From NCBI RefSeq assembly GCF_048771995.1, contig NC_133024.1, positions 25,188,001 to 25,252,000 of the forward strand: a DNA stretch of 64,000 nt, in the 5' to 3' direction. Below the pieces are notes generated by a model. That model did no database searches and was not told the origin of the DNA. It saw only the letters and a program-made list of their open reading frames with translations. Origin of the DNA: Taeniopygia guttata. Lineage: Eukaryota > Chordata > Aves > Passeriformes > Estrildidae. Position numbers and translations under genes: made by a program. Below are positions 13,890 to 26,525 of this stretch, piece after piece; positions within the stretch are counted from its first letter, which is position 1, and every line of letters begins with the position of its first letter.

Positions 13890-14800
13890 CTCACGTGTAT
13901 GGAGAGCTAAGAACAGTGTCCTGAAAGCTCTGGTCAGCTCCTCTGTCCCTAAGGGCAGCTTTCCTGGGGATCTCGTCCATTAATTTTTTAAACATATAGA
14001 AGTTCACTCTGATCCCTACAAGACCCATGTTCCTCAAGATCATGGACCCAATCCAGGGCCTGGCTGCTACAGTCCAGACAGCCTCCACTAAACTTCTCTG
14101 ATGAGCTCATCAGCACATGTGAGCACCAGGTCCAGCAACACTTCTTTGGCAGCTTTGTCCAATACCTAGACCAGTAGGTTGTCCTCTAGGTACTCTAGGA
14201 GTCTCCTGGATTGCTCTCAGCCTGCTGTACTGCTTTCCCAGCAGATGTCTGGATGGTTGAAAGCCTCCATCTGGATGAGATCGTGTGGGTGTGAGGCTTC
14301 TGCTGCTGAAACAAGAAGCCTTATCAACCAGTCAGGTACCTGGAGCAGACCCCACCCACAAGCTGTCCTTTGGTGGTCCCATCCTCGATTTTCATCCACA
14401 AGTTCTCAGCCTGTTTCTCAGAGGCAATTCTCCACAATCCGTCCATTCCTTAACCTAAAGCACAACAACCCTCCTGCCTTCCCAGCCTGTCTCTTCTGGA
14501 AAACTTGTAGCCCTCAATTGTAGTGTTCCAGTCATGCCACTCATCCCACTGTGTTTCTCGGATAGCAATTAGGTAATAGTTTTCTAATTGCACCATGGTT
14601 TCCAGCTCCTCTTGCTTGTTTCCCATGCTGTGTGCATTGGTGTACAGACACTTCAGCTGGGCTATCACCCTCCTTACCATTTGGGAAGAACCTGTCCAAC
14701 TCCTTTGGGATGATTGGCAGGTATTTCCCTGCTGCTTCCTAAAGTATTGGTACTTCATGGTTCCTCTCTGATACTCTAAATAAACAAATTTTGTAATTTG
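13890..14800 (-). mobile_element. CR1 LINE fragment, ORF2 endonuclease region
   Basis: Minus-strand frames carry recognisable CR1 ORF2 pieces in the correct order: LKCLYTNAHSMGNKQEELE and LIAIRETQWDEWHDWNTTIEGYK, then AFNHPDICWESSTAG (the endonuclease DFNHPDICW block, with Glu in place of the usual Asp), then MILRNMGLV and ALRDRGADQSFQD from the linker toward the reverse transcriptase. Frames are broken by stops and shifts, and the reverse-transcriptase part is absent. This is an old, inactive 5'/middle fragment, notable because most bird CR1 copies keep only the 3' end. Confidence 0.85.
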
Positions 14801-14885
14801 TGGCTCCATGTGAGACTTTTTTAAAGAGTCATATTAAAATCTGAGACAGCAAGCATTGCTGTGTTTGGCCTGCTATTCAAACAGA
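14800..14885. repeat. Interspersed repeat, copy A
   Basis: This shares diverged sequence with 17395-17485. Matching blocks in order are GGCTCCATGTGAGACT, AGAGTCATATTAAAATCTGA, GCAAGC and TATTCAAA. It abuts the 5' side of the CR1 ORF2 fragment, so it may be upstream CR1 sequence or a separate element. Confidence 0.55.
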
Positions 14886-16677
14886 GAGTGCCTGAGGTCT
14901 CAGGAACCCAGTTTCCACAAATCCAGCCTAATTTTGGCAAAATCTAGATGCTTGGAAACAACAGCCAGCTTTTACATGACCTTAATGACATGTGAGTGTG
15001 CGCTGATGAGACAGGGAAAGGCTGTTTTGGGCTCATCCAGAAAAAGCAAAGGCTGGATTGTGAATGTTCTCAGAGAACAGGGTGGGAGGGAGTACCTCTC
15101 CATCACAGGCTCTCTGTAATACTCCAAAAGGCTGCAAAGGACTACTAAACCCAGTCATCCCCTGGGGCAATCATGGTCTGTACCACACTCACCCCAGCTG
15201 CTTGTGTTTGCTCCACAGCTGAGAAACCATTCTGTGGCAATCAGGTGGTTTCCCATTAGAGATCCATTACATTTAATATCATCCATCCATAAAGCTCTCT
15301 GCTTCACCTGCAGCCTTAAGAGATCTCCTTAATAATTCAGTGCCTTTAGATACACACAGTAACAATTTGGCTCCTTTCAGTGGGGATTTTACCTCCCAAG
15401 CAGCAAGCAGAGGTCTCTCAATGTGCTAATGCTGCCCTTTTCTCTCTGGGATTGGCTTCCCTCAGCAGATACTGGCGGCAGAAATGCAGCTTTCGCTTGG
15501 TGCTGGAGAACTGCCATGCCCATCTGCCTTCCTGGAAAAGCCAATTTTAGCAAAGCTGAAGCCCTCCAAAATTGCTGTCCTGCTGTGATTGCTGGTGGAT
15601 TCCAACGTGGGACATCCCAAGGCTTCCCAACAATGGCTGATGTGGGGCTTGCTATGGCTGGTGGTGCTGAGCTGATTTATCAGCTGTTGTTCCCTCTGTC
15701 CCACAGCTGCTCCTGGCTCTGCCAGGGCCTGGAGTGAAAGAGCCTGTTGTTCCCACAAGGGGTACAGTCTTGCCAGGTATATCATGTCCTCATTAAGGGA
15801 GGGCTGCTTATCTCCTAACCTGCTGTGGCACTGCAGTGTTCCCTTTGTTACCTCTCCATTACACAGCAGCCAGGGACAGAGCTTGGACACAGGGAGCGTG
15901 GGGGTGCACACAGCCCCACTGCTTCCCTGCAGCTGGCCAAGGACTGGGAGACCAGACTGGCACAACCCCCCTCCAGCAGCCTTCTGCCCTGAAACATGGT
16001 CATCTGAGGAAATCTAATTAGATAGCCAGGAACAAGCGGAAGGCAAGGGGAGTTAAATGGGTAGTTGAAGGAATGAAAAGTAATGAGTTTTTTCTTTTTT
16101 TTTTTAGCTTTCTCTCATGGGCAGTGAAGATGTTCCCTCCTGCTGCTGTACCTGAGAGTGCTGGCAGCTGCAGGCATTCCTTGCCAGACCTTTAGCTGTG
16201 GTTACACTGATTTTTTATAAATTTCTCTTAAATTAACTGTTATCCACATGCCCTGCCCCAGCAGAAGGAAGCCAAGAGGACCAGAGGGACTAGAGTTGTC
16301 TCTGCACAAGGGCTTGTAGCTCTTGTTTCCAAGGAAACTTGGAGTTAGACCACCTGGCCCAGAAAACATCGCACCCCTATGTCAGGGACGCCCACCTGCA
16401 GTCCCCATTTTCATTTCAATTACAGTTTTGGAGGGGAGTCTCCTTGTCAAGAGCATTCCTGGGAGCTCTCTTCTGCAGATGGGGTTTGCTCTTGGTGTGG
16501 TGGCCAGGCCTCGCTGAGCTGGGTGGTGAGGATGGAGGCTGGGCTTGCTGGCTGGGTGATGTGGCTCTGGTGGCTGTGACATCATGGAGGATGGCTCACA
16601 GTGGGAGAAGTCACCAGAAGCATCAGGAGGCAGCCCCAGCTCCACCACAGCTGCTCTCATGTAGGACTTAGGTGTTG

Positions 16678-16921
16678 GTGAGTGCTCGTGCAGGGAGAAG
16701 GCTGGGCTGGATGGAGGATAGGGCAGATGTCAGGGGGTTCTGAAACAGAGAGAGAGCTGAGCCCCTCAGGATAGGGCACTAGCACCCTTGGGTCTGGGGG
16801 CAGAGAGGCTCAGGGCTCCCAGAGATGGCCTAGAGCGGCTTTGGGAACATTCTGGGTACCCCCAGCTCCCTACTCCCTCCACACAGACCTGATGAGCCCC
16901 CTTTCCTCCCACCTCCTCCAG
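16678..16921 (+). other. Possible 5' intron of the membrane-protein gene at 16925
   Basis: A consensus donor (GTGAGT at 16678) and a pyrimidine-rich acceptor ending in CAG at 16921 would define a 244-bp intron just before the ATG. The upstream piece would be a 5' UTR exon. If the intron is not removed, an in-frame ATG at 16892 adds 11 residues without resemblance to a known protein, so the ATG at 16925 is preferred. Confidence 0.35.
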
Positions 16922-16924
16922 GCC

Positions 16925-17329
16925 ATGGCTGCAGCAAATGCTCTCCTCCTAGCTTTGGTGGCCAGAGAGATCATCCAGCCTGGCCAGAAGAAGTGTCACC
17001 ACATCAGCAAAGCCATGGCCAAACAGATGCTGGAGCGTGAGGTGTATCTGCACAAGGAGTTGATTCATTTGCTGCAGGAGATTGAGAAGATTGCAGAGGA
17101 AGGCCAGTTCTTTTCTGGGTGGCTGTTTTGGACTGCTGCAATTGCCCTGGTCCTGCTTGCCGTCATCTGCTGGCTGGCCAGGCGAAAAAGGAAGCGTCAG
17201 GCGTCTCCTCAATCGATTAGAGTCTTCTGTCCTGATCTCCCAGAAGACATTGATGAGATTGAAATTGGATTAAGTGTTCATGACCACAATCGCACAAGGC
17301 GCAACAACTTGACCTTGACCAGATCTTAA
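16925..17329 (+). CDS. Putative single-pass membrane protein exon, ITPRIPL1-like N-terminus (134 codons)
   Basis: The open frame starts at an ATG in good context (GGCCATGG) three bases after a strong acceptor (pyrimidine tract then CCTCCAG, ending 16921). It encodes a leader-like start (residues 1-13, MAAANALLLALVA), a charged helix predicted to form a coiled coil (about 22-60, with LEREVYLHKELIHLLQEIEK) and one membrane span (about 65-84). A basic stop-transfer cluster (RRKRKRQ), an acidic patch (PEDIDEIE) and a stop follow. This order matches the N-terminal part of inositol-trisphosphate-receptor-interacting protein-like 1 (ITPRIPL1) proteins, a family with many copies in birds. A full member continues into a Mab-21-like domain, which I do not find here. 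It may be a truncated copy, a first exon whose remainder lies elsewhere, or a different small membrane protein. The name is inference from memory of the family. Confidence 0.45.
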   Translation: MAAANALLLALVAREIIQPGQKKCHHISKAMAKQMLEREVYLHKELIHLLQEIEKIAEEGQFFSGWLFWTAAIALVLLAVICWLARRKRKRQASPQSIRVFCPDLPEDIDEIEIGLSVHDHNRTRRNNLTLTRS

Positions 17330-17394
17330 GTTAGTCCAGGTTATCTGGATGGCATCCCTTGCTTCCATCATGTCAACTGCTTCACTAAGGTTTC

Positions 17395-17485
17395 TTTGGT
17401 TCCATATAGGACTAAAGGAGTCATATTAAAATTTGGGAAAGCAAGCCACTACTGTGTTGGTTTTGGCCCGGTATTCAAAGCAGGA
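17395..17485. repeat. Interspersed repeat, copy B
   Basis: This is the second copy of the block at 14800-14885, in the same orientation (GGTTCCATATAGGACT, GGAGTCATATTAAAATTTGG, GCAAGC, TATTCAAA). It lies about 70 bp after the stop codon of the membrane-protein exon. Confidence 0.55.
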
Positions 17486-20400
17486 ATTGTGCTGGTAACT
17501 TCTGCTGCAGTAGTTTTCCATTGAGGCTGGGTATTTTCCAGAAAGTGAGACAGAAATGTTGACAGCTTCCAGGACCCCCCCAGTCATCAGCTGGTACAGC
17601 TGACTCATCTTGTGCCTGCCTCTGTGCCTCTTCCTGTCTCCCCACCCCTGCATCTATCTCCCTGCACATGTGTACACTGCTGGCATTGCCGGTGGTCCAG
17701 GGTGGCTCTGACCACTTGTGTGGCATGTGCCATGCAAGAAGCAAGAGCCAACATGCTCCATCCCTCCTCCCAGCTATGTCTCCAGAAGCCTTGCCAGTCC
17801 CTCCTCTTCCAGGGTTTCTCACCTGACCTCTCTGCTTCTTGTAATTTGGCCCATCAGGGTCCTCTGCACTCTTCAAAGCCCACAGCAACCACAGTTCCCC
17901 TGCCCTTCGCAAACTTTTTTGGAAAGTCTCAACATGCCCTTGCTGCAGCATCCTCCCCCCTCACCACCACACCTGTGGGCACAGCACAGAAGCTTCTCGT
18001 GCAGGTGGCAGTTCATTTGGTGTGTGATGTGGTTGCCACTGTGTAGGGAACAAATTTTTAAGCAAGGCTCTGAGCAGGTTTTTCCAAGCTATGTCATGCA
18101 GGGCCAGCTGCCCTTTCTCTGAGGGAGAGGTGCAATGTTATCCCTAACAGCCTTAATTGCACAACCTGCATTTTTCTGAAATTGGAGGATTTTTGCCTTG
18201 AGTCTGCCTTTTCCAGCCTTGCAGCCCTCCCCTTTTGCCTGAGCTCTGATGAGCATCTGTGCCCCTCACCCTTGACCCCCGTTAGCCCAAGAGGCAGCTG
18301 CCTTGGTTCATACTCGTCCCTCCTTGTCTTGGAGGATGAAGGAGAGCTTCTCTTCACCTCCAGCTTGGTGGCTTGCAGGCACTAGGTCATTGCCATAGTG
18401 AGCAGCCTTATCTGAAGATCTTTTCCATGAGAGCAATGCAAGGCAGCAAGAAGCTGGGTTGTCCCCTAGGCCTTTTCCAATAGCCCTTTCACTCCCCTTC
18501 ACGTTCCCCATCCCTTCTCCTCTTCCCTGTCCTTTGTCTTGGCTCTGAGCCGGTGCAATTCCAGCCAGCTTGGGTGCACGGGGCTTCGGTGCACGTGCCT
18601 GTCCTGTTCACCAGGATAAAAAGGGCCAGTGGAAGGAGATGGAAGCAGAGACACAGGCAGGCGCTGGAAGGCGGGCGCAGGGAGAAGCACACGAGTGTAA
18701 CTGAGCAGAAAAACACAGATGGACATGGATGTGCAGGCAGCCCCGGGCAACCTGAGCCTTTACTGAGAGCAAGGCAGCAGACAGGGCTGCACTGCAGGCA
18801 GGCACATGGGGAAGGGATGCTGGCACACGCCGAGGAGGAGACAGATGAGCAGGCAAGCAGAGAAATAGCAGGCAGGTAATGAGGGACCAGGACAGGAGGA
18901 GCTGTGGTGAGGGGAAGCAGCAGGAGCTGCTGTGCAGGGTGTGTGCCCTGGTGTGTGCCACAGCCCCTCTTCCCTGGAGAAGGGGTGAGCAGCTGGATGA
19001 GTCTGGCCTTCTCTCTCCTCTCTTCCCTCTGGCTGGATCCAGACCTTAGACATCAGCTGCTTTCAGTGCTGGGACCCCACCCGGAGCAGTTGCCCTCATT
19101 TATACACAGTTTCCTGCCCTTGGCTGCCTCACAAACTTGTAGGGAAAATTACAGTGAAGGAAGTTTCTTGAATGTTGAATGCTGACCTGCACAAGGCCAA
19201 ACTCAACAGCCCAGAAATGTGGGCTCATTAATGCCACCGTGCATAATGAGCAGAGAAAGTAAAATCCTTTCTCAGTCAGGAAATTTTGAGACTGTCTCCT
19301 GGCTGGAATACTTGCTTGGCAGCTCCAGCTGCTTGCTATAGACTTGACATGAATAATCCTTTTCCTCTTGGCTCCTTGATCTCCCTGATCTGTCTCCCCT
19401 CCCTCCACCAAGGAGAACAATGAAGTCCCAGTCTTTAACAAGACTGTTTATGAAGCCCCCTTGTAGCAGGGCTCCAGACAATGTGAGAAGTGCAAGGGGA
19501 GCTGCCCAGAGGTGTCCTGCCCAGAGCCTGCCCAGCCTCACACACCTCCTCCTCCTTCTCTTGCTGCTCTGGCACTGCAGATGGGAAACCAAATCCCTGT
19601 CACTCTCTCTGAGACACCAGAGTCTGCTGCAGGTCACTTCCTGGAGACAATGGCTTTATTCCTTGGACCACTGGACGGCTTTTGGCACAGGAGCCAAATC
19701 AGTGAATGGAAATCTCCTCCCTGCAAGCTGCAGTGACATCCTGCTATTGTTGGCATCCCTTGGCAGGTTTGTTCAGCTGCTTTGTACCAGTTGACATCTC
19801 CGGGCTTTCATCAGTGCATCAGCATCACCCTAAGGCACATGGGCTTCCTGACCCAGTGCCCAAGGAGAACCCTCTTCTTCTGTTTACGGTCAGGATGCGA
19901 AAGTAAAGGAAGCTGAAATGCTACTCAGGAATCCACTCCAGGCTTTAATCACCACTGTCACTGCTAGAAGACGTGGGGAATGTTGAAAAATAATCACCAT
20001 GCTGTGTAATAGGATGCAGATGTTCAGGTTGTGATCTGTGCAGACACTGTGACCTCCTGGCTACTGGAAGACAAGCCCTAATCAAAACTCTGGAACTAAA
20101 AAAATTTTTCCTGCAAGCTTCCAAGAAATCTGGAAGACCTCTGTGTGTGATCAGTAGATGTACAATGGCTCTGAACACAACTTTGTTTAGGCTAGGACAG
20201 GTCTCTCTGCTGACAGCACAAGAGAGCAGAATAGGGCAGACAGAGTTAACTGTGTCTGGAGCTGGCTTGGAAAGACCCTTGCCAGACAAGAAAATTAAAA
20301 TATACGAGTGCCTTGGAAACTGCAGGGTATTAAGGTACATACACACGTGTATGCAGACAATATGCATGCACTCACACCTCTCTGGGGAGGACTGTGGGCT

Positions 20401-23400
20401 GATTAAGTCCTTTCCTTTCTGTTCCTGGCTAGCCACGTTTGGCCCTTGCTGCTCTTTCCCACAGAGGAACAGGCTATCTGGGAGTTGCCAGGGCAGTTTT
20501 GGGAAGAGCAGAGGAAGTAAACTGTCTTCTCTTATGGAGCATCACAGTCCCATCATGCCCCTGGGAGGCAAAATTGTGCAGACCTCCTTCAGCTGTCATG
20601 AAGAATTTTCCTGGAGCCACAAGAGTGCTGGAATGGGAGAAGAGGTCCCACTGCAGCCAGTTGTGCCATCCATCCCAGTCTCCTTCTCCCCTCTCCTCCA
20701 TCCCTTGGCACACCCAGAGGCATCTATGCTGGGGACTGCTGAGCCACTGTGGGCATCAATGCTCTCAGAAGAGGAAGAGGAGGCAGAGAGATGAGGGGAT
20801 CAGAACTGCATCTTCCTGCGGTACCCAGGTTCCCAGAAATGAGCTCTGCACTGGCCAAAAATATCAGCCAAGCAGCATAGACGCTCTCCCTTCCACACAC
20901 ACCTCATTGGTGCAGACAGTTACGACAAATCCCAAAATAGCAGAGTTAGATAAATACAGAGAAAAGAGTTTACAAATTTCCGAGATGGTGACAAACAGCA
21001 GTGCTCGCTAAGGAGGGAGCTCTTTTTAACTCAAGGGCTTTTTCTTCCTGAAGATCCTTTCTCCACATAGAATAAAAAATAAGGTACTTTTCAAGCAAAA
21101 TGCCCTATAACTTGATGACTGACTGATAGGAAGTGATGCTGGGGGCTGCACTGAAGCAGAGAGGAAGTTTTTGGCAAATAAATGCCCACAAGACAGAGAA
21201 TAGCCTGAACATCAGGTTTACTTTTTACAGCTCCAATGCTTTCTGCCTGCTTAAAGCCTGAGAGAGTAGCTATTTAGGAAGCATGTAGGAAAAGAAGTAT
21301 GTAACTGGATCTGGGAACCAAGCTGCCTGCTTTTTCACCCAGCTCTGCTGAATGCTTCCTGCATTGCCTAGCTTCAATGTCCTTGCATGGATACAGATCG
21401 TGGTACCAATTTCACTCAAGTCAGTGAAGCACATTCAGCTGCCATTTCAAGGCATCAGCTCATGGAAAACCTTCCCACAGTGCAAATGACCTACTTTAAA
21501 ATCAGAACTTTTGATCATATCTGCTCCTCATGCCATACCTGTTGAGGATGAGGAGAACACATGGCTCTATGTTGCTTGCTGGGGATGCACCATCCTCTGC
21601 CAGCGCTCCCAGAAGGCACAGGGGTGCCACTGAGGTTGGGGTGAGGGGTGAAATGGACTGGCCACCATCCTCATTTTACTGTCAAATAGGCACCATGAGA
21701 GGATGAGAGGATGGTGCCTATATGAACACCCCAGCAGAGAAACCGACACTTCTTCCTGAGCTCCTGCACTTCCCGTGGCGGGGGTGCTGGGACAGCACAG
21801 CTGCTGCAACGTGTAGAGGGCAGCCCAGGGGATGCTCGCCAGGCTGAGCTGCAGCTGGGCTTTCAAACCAGACTGGGAGCACTGGGAGTAACGGAGACCC
21901 TGCCGGTGCCCCTTTGTGAAAGGAGTATTGTTATTCCACGGAAATGACCTCTGGAGTCCAAATGTCTTTATTTAAAATGAAACAAAACCAACCCTAACTG
22001 CTCTTTAGGCAAAAACAAATTAGCTGTTATTGCTGCACAGCTTTAAATACACTGTGGTGATCTTCCACACTTCTCTGTGCCTGCCTGGTCAGTGAATACA
22101 CGGTGGTGCCTTAACTCCCAGCTCCTGGCGCTCCCACGCAGGTGAGAATGTCAGGAAAACCTGCAGGTCTCCTCCCGCGCCTCGTATTTAATTTCACCTC
22201 AGTGAAAAGATCTTAAAATGACCAGAAAAAGAGGAAAGCAGTTGGGTTGGCTTAAAACTGTTGATCAGGAAGCAAAAACCACTGCAAGTCTGAAGTATAT
22301 TATTTTATATTTTAAAAAAACCACTGTTGGTTCACCAGGGCTCTCTTCTTTCTTCTGTCCCTGCCAGGAATTGATGGCTTTTTTCAAGCATCTCCCTTTG
22401 CTGTCACTTCAACAGAAGTTTGAAGGAGCTCTCCTTCATCTGCCTCTTGGCTGAATGGTGAAAATGAGCTGTAAAAACCAAATTTGGAAATCAGTTCCTC
22501 TGGTTGCCTGACTAGTTTGTTTTCTTTTAAAAGTACCAAACTTTCTTGGACCTTTATGTTCAGAGGGAGTGAAGTAGAGAGTTTCCCGGCCAAGTTTTTG
22601 GTAGCAAAAATGGTGTGTACTCATATTCTTCCTCCACCTCCCTCCTCTTTTACAGCCCCAGCCAAACATGGCTTGTGCTAAAAGTTTGTGACCCTTGCAT
22701 GGTATTTTCTGAGCCTTTTCAAGCCAAACCCAGAGACTGTTTCCAAACAAACTTAAATTTTCCATTGGGAGCTAGATAATCGCAGTGCAGAGGAGGACAC
22801 TAAAACCAGAGCTTGTGCTCTGGATTTGCATATTTCCATAGCATCCTTCATCCAGGAAAATTCCAGAAGCCTACTGAAGGGTGCTAGCTGTGAGAGGTGA
22901 GCAGTCAAGTAACCTGTTTGCCTGGAGGACATTGGGATTTGATCAGCTGGTTTAGGAGGCAGGAGGGAGCTGCCCAGGGAAGGGGGCCTGGTATGACTGT
23001 GCCACCGCAGTGCAAGCACAAAGCAACCCAGACATCTCGTGCCAGCCCTGGGGAGCAAAGCCCCTGCACCTCGGAGCCACAGGTACTGCCAGTCTGCCCC
23101 TGGGGCTTCTGCCCCCTCGGGTGCTGGGTGCCAGCTGAAGGGGAGGGGCACAGAGCAGGCAGGGGCTCCCTGCCCCAGCCCCTGCACGACCCTGCATCCA
23201 TGGCAGGAGGCTTCCCAGCCTGGGCAGACACGCTGTCTCCTCTCTCTAATTGCAGCCTTGTGCCTGTCCCAGAGTGGGAGCTGGCTCCTTCCCCTCCATC
23301 GCATTGTCTCTTCCCACAGCCCAGCTCCCACGGGGCTCCCGGCTTTTCCTCTCCGGCTCGCAGCCCAGCTCTGTCTCACTGGCTCTTCTTGCCCCTCACA

Positions 23401-26400
23401 TCTCAGCGTCATCTGCTCTCCCTTCCCCCTCCTATTCATTCAGATTTTCCTTTTTTTTAGCCACCACCTTACTGTGCTCGCTTGTATTGTCTTTTGCACC
23501 AAAGTCCAAAAAGCAGTGGGGCTGCACTGTGGAGACATAAAGGTGGGCAGTCTGCTCCAGAGGCTTCCCTCCATCCCCTTTACCTTGTTGTCTGTGCTGC
23601 TGGGCTGCAGAGGTCCTGGCTGTGCCTGCATCCTGGTGGGGATGAGAGGGCCCAGAGCCCAGCTGGACAATGGCAGCACTGTGCTGGAGAAAGCAGCTCT
23701 GTCCGGCTGCCACCGCGCTCTGCGTCCACTGAGCACAGGGCAGGGGAAGGGTGTCCCTCCGTGCCCCTGCATGCCCCTCCCTGGGCAGAATCAGAGAGAA
23801 GATGGAGGGACTCATGCCTGAGAGCAGCATCACCCCACTCCCCCACACACTGTGAAGGCTGATGCAGGGACTAGGGTGGCTCTGCTTCCACCAGGCACTG
23901 GCTGGGTCACACCGAGCTTGGACCTTTGCTCTGCTGCAGATTCCCAGGGGAACCTTGGGCAGCTCCCCTGGGCTATGCTGGTGCTTTGTGATCCATGCAG
24001 GGCACGGAGGCTGCCTGGGCCAGCTGCACAGCTGGGTCGCTGCACCTCCACACTGGAGGTGTGGGCTGGGAGCCCACGTATGGAGCCACACCGGTGTGCC
24101 CCCAGCCCCAGACCAGCACTGCACGCAGCTCAGGGGTCTCTGAGGCAGCCCCATGCTGTGTGGGTTGGAAAGACCCACAGGCTCTCCCTGTGTCCCTTGC
24201 CCAGGTGGCACTGGGGGGCACAGTAGCACAGCTCTGCTTATGGAGGCCATCAGACAGACCTTCTTCAGATCCTGGATGCGCTTTTGGCATCACTGCTGGG
24301 CTGCTGTAAAAAGTGACTTTCTCATTCCTGTCCATCAGCAGCACCTCTCAAAACAATGAGTTACCAAAAAGGAGTGATTGCAGCATCAAAATAATATTGC
24401 TGCCCCTGGTAAAGCTATGGTGGCACACAACACCCCTGAAGAGGGCAGAAAGAGGGAGCTTCAGCTGCAAGCCAGAGAGGACAGCTTCCAGTCACAATGT
24501 GATGGAAGTAGGAGTTGGCTGCTTACTGCTTACCAGTGCACTGCCTGCAGGCATCAATGGGGAAGAAATCACAGCTTACTTCCTTCTGAGCTCTTTCTAA
24601 AATGTAGTTTACGCTGAGACAGATGCAACCTTGAACAGAGACTTTCCCATCAGAGCTATAAATCCCCTTTGAACCCTGGCTTGGAAAACACATATTTCTG
24701 TTTCTTCCTCTAAGGTTATCATCATTAAAAGAACCATAAAGGGCTCAGCAAGCCCATGGCAAGAATGAAGGGCCTGTTTGGGTTTCCCTCCATGCCACAA
24801 TTCCTTCGATGCACATTTGTGCCTATACGTGCCGTGGGCAACATCCCTATTAGAAAGCATCCCTGCAAGACTTCTTTTAGCTCTTAAAGAGCACATTTCC
24901 TTTGCTTCAGTTTCATGAATTGAAACTGGGCCTTCCTGCTTCTGGCCTGCAGGGATTAGAAGATCAGGCTGGGAGTTAGTGACCAGGAGGGAGTTGGGGG
25001 TCCTGGGTGTTCCATCCTATCCATGGGGGCCGTGGTGGAGCCATCCCCTTGCAGCCACAGGTATGTGGGGAAGCTCCCTCCTGCAGGCTGAGCACAGCAC
25101 ATACTGGGACATCCCCAGCCCACTCCTTCCTTTGGCCTCATCAAAATGGGTCCAAATCCAGCTGGCTTCCCAGCAGCAGAGCAAGGAAAGGCCCAAGCAA
25201 GTGCCAGGCTGCAAGCCAGTCACTTTGTGGTGGGGACACCTGAAAAGCTTGGTTTCTCAGCTCCTCTGTCTGAGACAAAAGCCCTCAAACAATAGTCTGG
25301 CTTCCCAGCAGCTGGTGACCCAAAGGATGCCGTGCGTGGAGGTGGCCAAGCCCACAAGGATTAATGACAGCTAGAGGAAACCGCTCTCCGGAGGCCTTGC
25401 CGTGGGACTTGGCAGTACAATAGCCAGAAGGAGCGTGCAGGCTCCTCCATTTTCCTCAGGGCCTAGGTAAATAATCCCCTTCCATGGGAGCTGTATGGAT
25501 TCCCATCAAACTGAATAATAGAAGCAGTTCCCAGGCTTATGGTTAACAATAATTTTTTCCAGGCCACATAATTATTATTATTTTGAGAATCAGGAACCTG
25601 GGAGAGAACGCACAGACAGTATGTCCCAAATAAACTCACAGTGAGCAATTTGATTTCACTTAGAAAAGACATAGCTGTGGAACACTACCCCTTGACCCTC
25701 AGGAAAGGAGCACAGTGCCCTCATGCTTGTGGACCCACTGCCCGTGCACTAGCCAGGACTCGGAGCTGAGAGCACATGATAGAAACCACATCTCCACAGC
25801 TCATGAATTTGTCTCTGGGTCTTGGATGCCACAAAAATGCTTTGGAAATTGCTGCAGGGCAGAGCGAAGAAGAAAGAGAGGAAGGAATGTGCTTAATCAG
25901 GCAGGGGAAAGCAAGACAGCTTCTTTGAAGGGTTAGAAAGGAGCAGGGTGCAAGACCTTCTGCAGCCAAAATCCAAATATTTTGCATGGCTCATGCAGGA
26001 GAATGCAGCAAGAAACTGGTGGACATTTGTTCACAGCTGAACCGGCAGCGTTGGGAGCCACGGCTCTCTGGCTGAGGGTGGGAGGGCAGCTCCATAGAGC
26101 TGGCAACTTGGGGGCTTTCAGCAGGAAGAAAAGGAGGAGACGAGTACCAGGAACTCCAACACGGGTAGATGGTACAGAGCACTGGTGAGATCCCACTCTT
26201 GGTTAATTCCAAATTAATTTGCATGGCTGGAGAAAAACATGCTGTGGGCAAAATCCTGCCTTTACAGGTTGGAGCAGCTGCCCTGGCAGCAGGGGTGGGA
26301 TCAGCATCAGACTTCACCTGAGCAGACAGGACAGTTCACGCCTGTACAGCCCCACCACACAGCGCAGCACATGCCAGTGCAAGGAAACAGGATCCATGCC

Positions 26401-26485
26401 CTGCTGCTCACACGTGCCAGAGCCAGTCTGGCTCAGCCAAACCCTGCCCTTGGGAGAAGCAGGGCCCGGCTGGCGGAGGAGCCAG
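17486..26485. other. Intergenic DNA, no recognised gene
   Basis: The 22.9-24.3 kb part is GC-rich and carries mutually overlapping open frames on both strands (up to ~270 codons), as expected from composition. No domain, splice structure or repeat family is recognised in this stretch. Confidence 0.65.
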
Positions 26486-26525
26486 GCATGGCATGGCATG
26501 GCATGGCATGGCATGGCATGACATG
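26486..26525. repeat. (GCATG)n pentanucleotide microsatellite
   Basis: Seven perfect GCATG units are followed by one ACATG unit. The tract is GC-rich, unlike the other simple repeats here. Confidence 0.97.

Noticed and set aside
17426-17653. - strand frame with several Cys, first considered as a receptor-type exon
   Set aside because: It partly overlaps the repeat copy at 17395-17485. No diagnostic immunoglobulin or other motif, and no splice sites fit.
24157-24187. GTGGGTTGGAAAGACCC, CR1-tail-like
   Set aside because: Too short, and the flanks do not continue as CR1 in either direction.
23432-24250. 272-codon - strand open frame
   Set aside because: It overlaps several equally long + strand frames in GC-rich DNA. 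The composition is low in information and no family is recognised.
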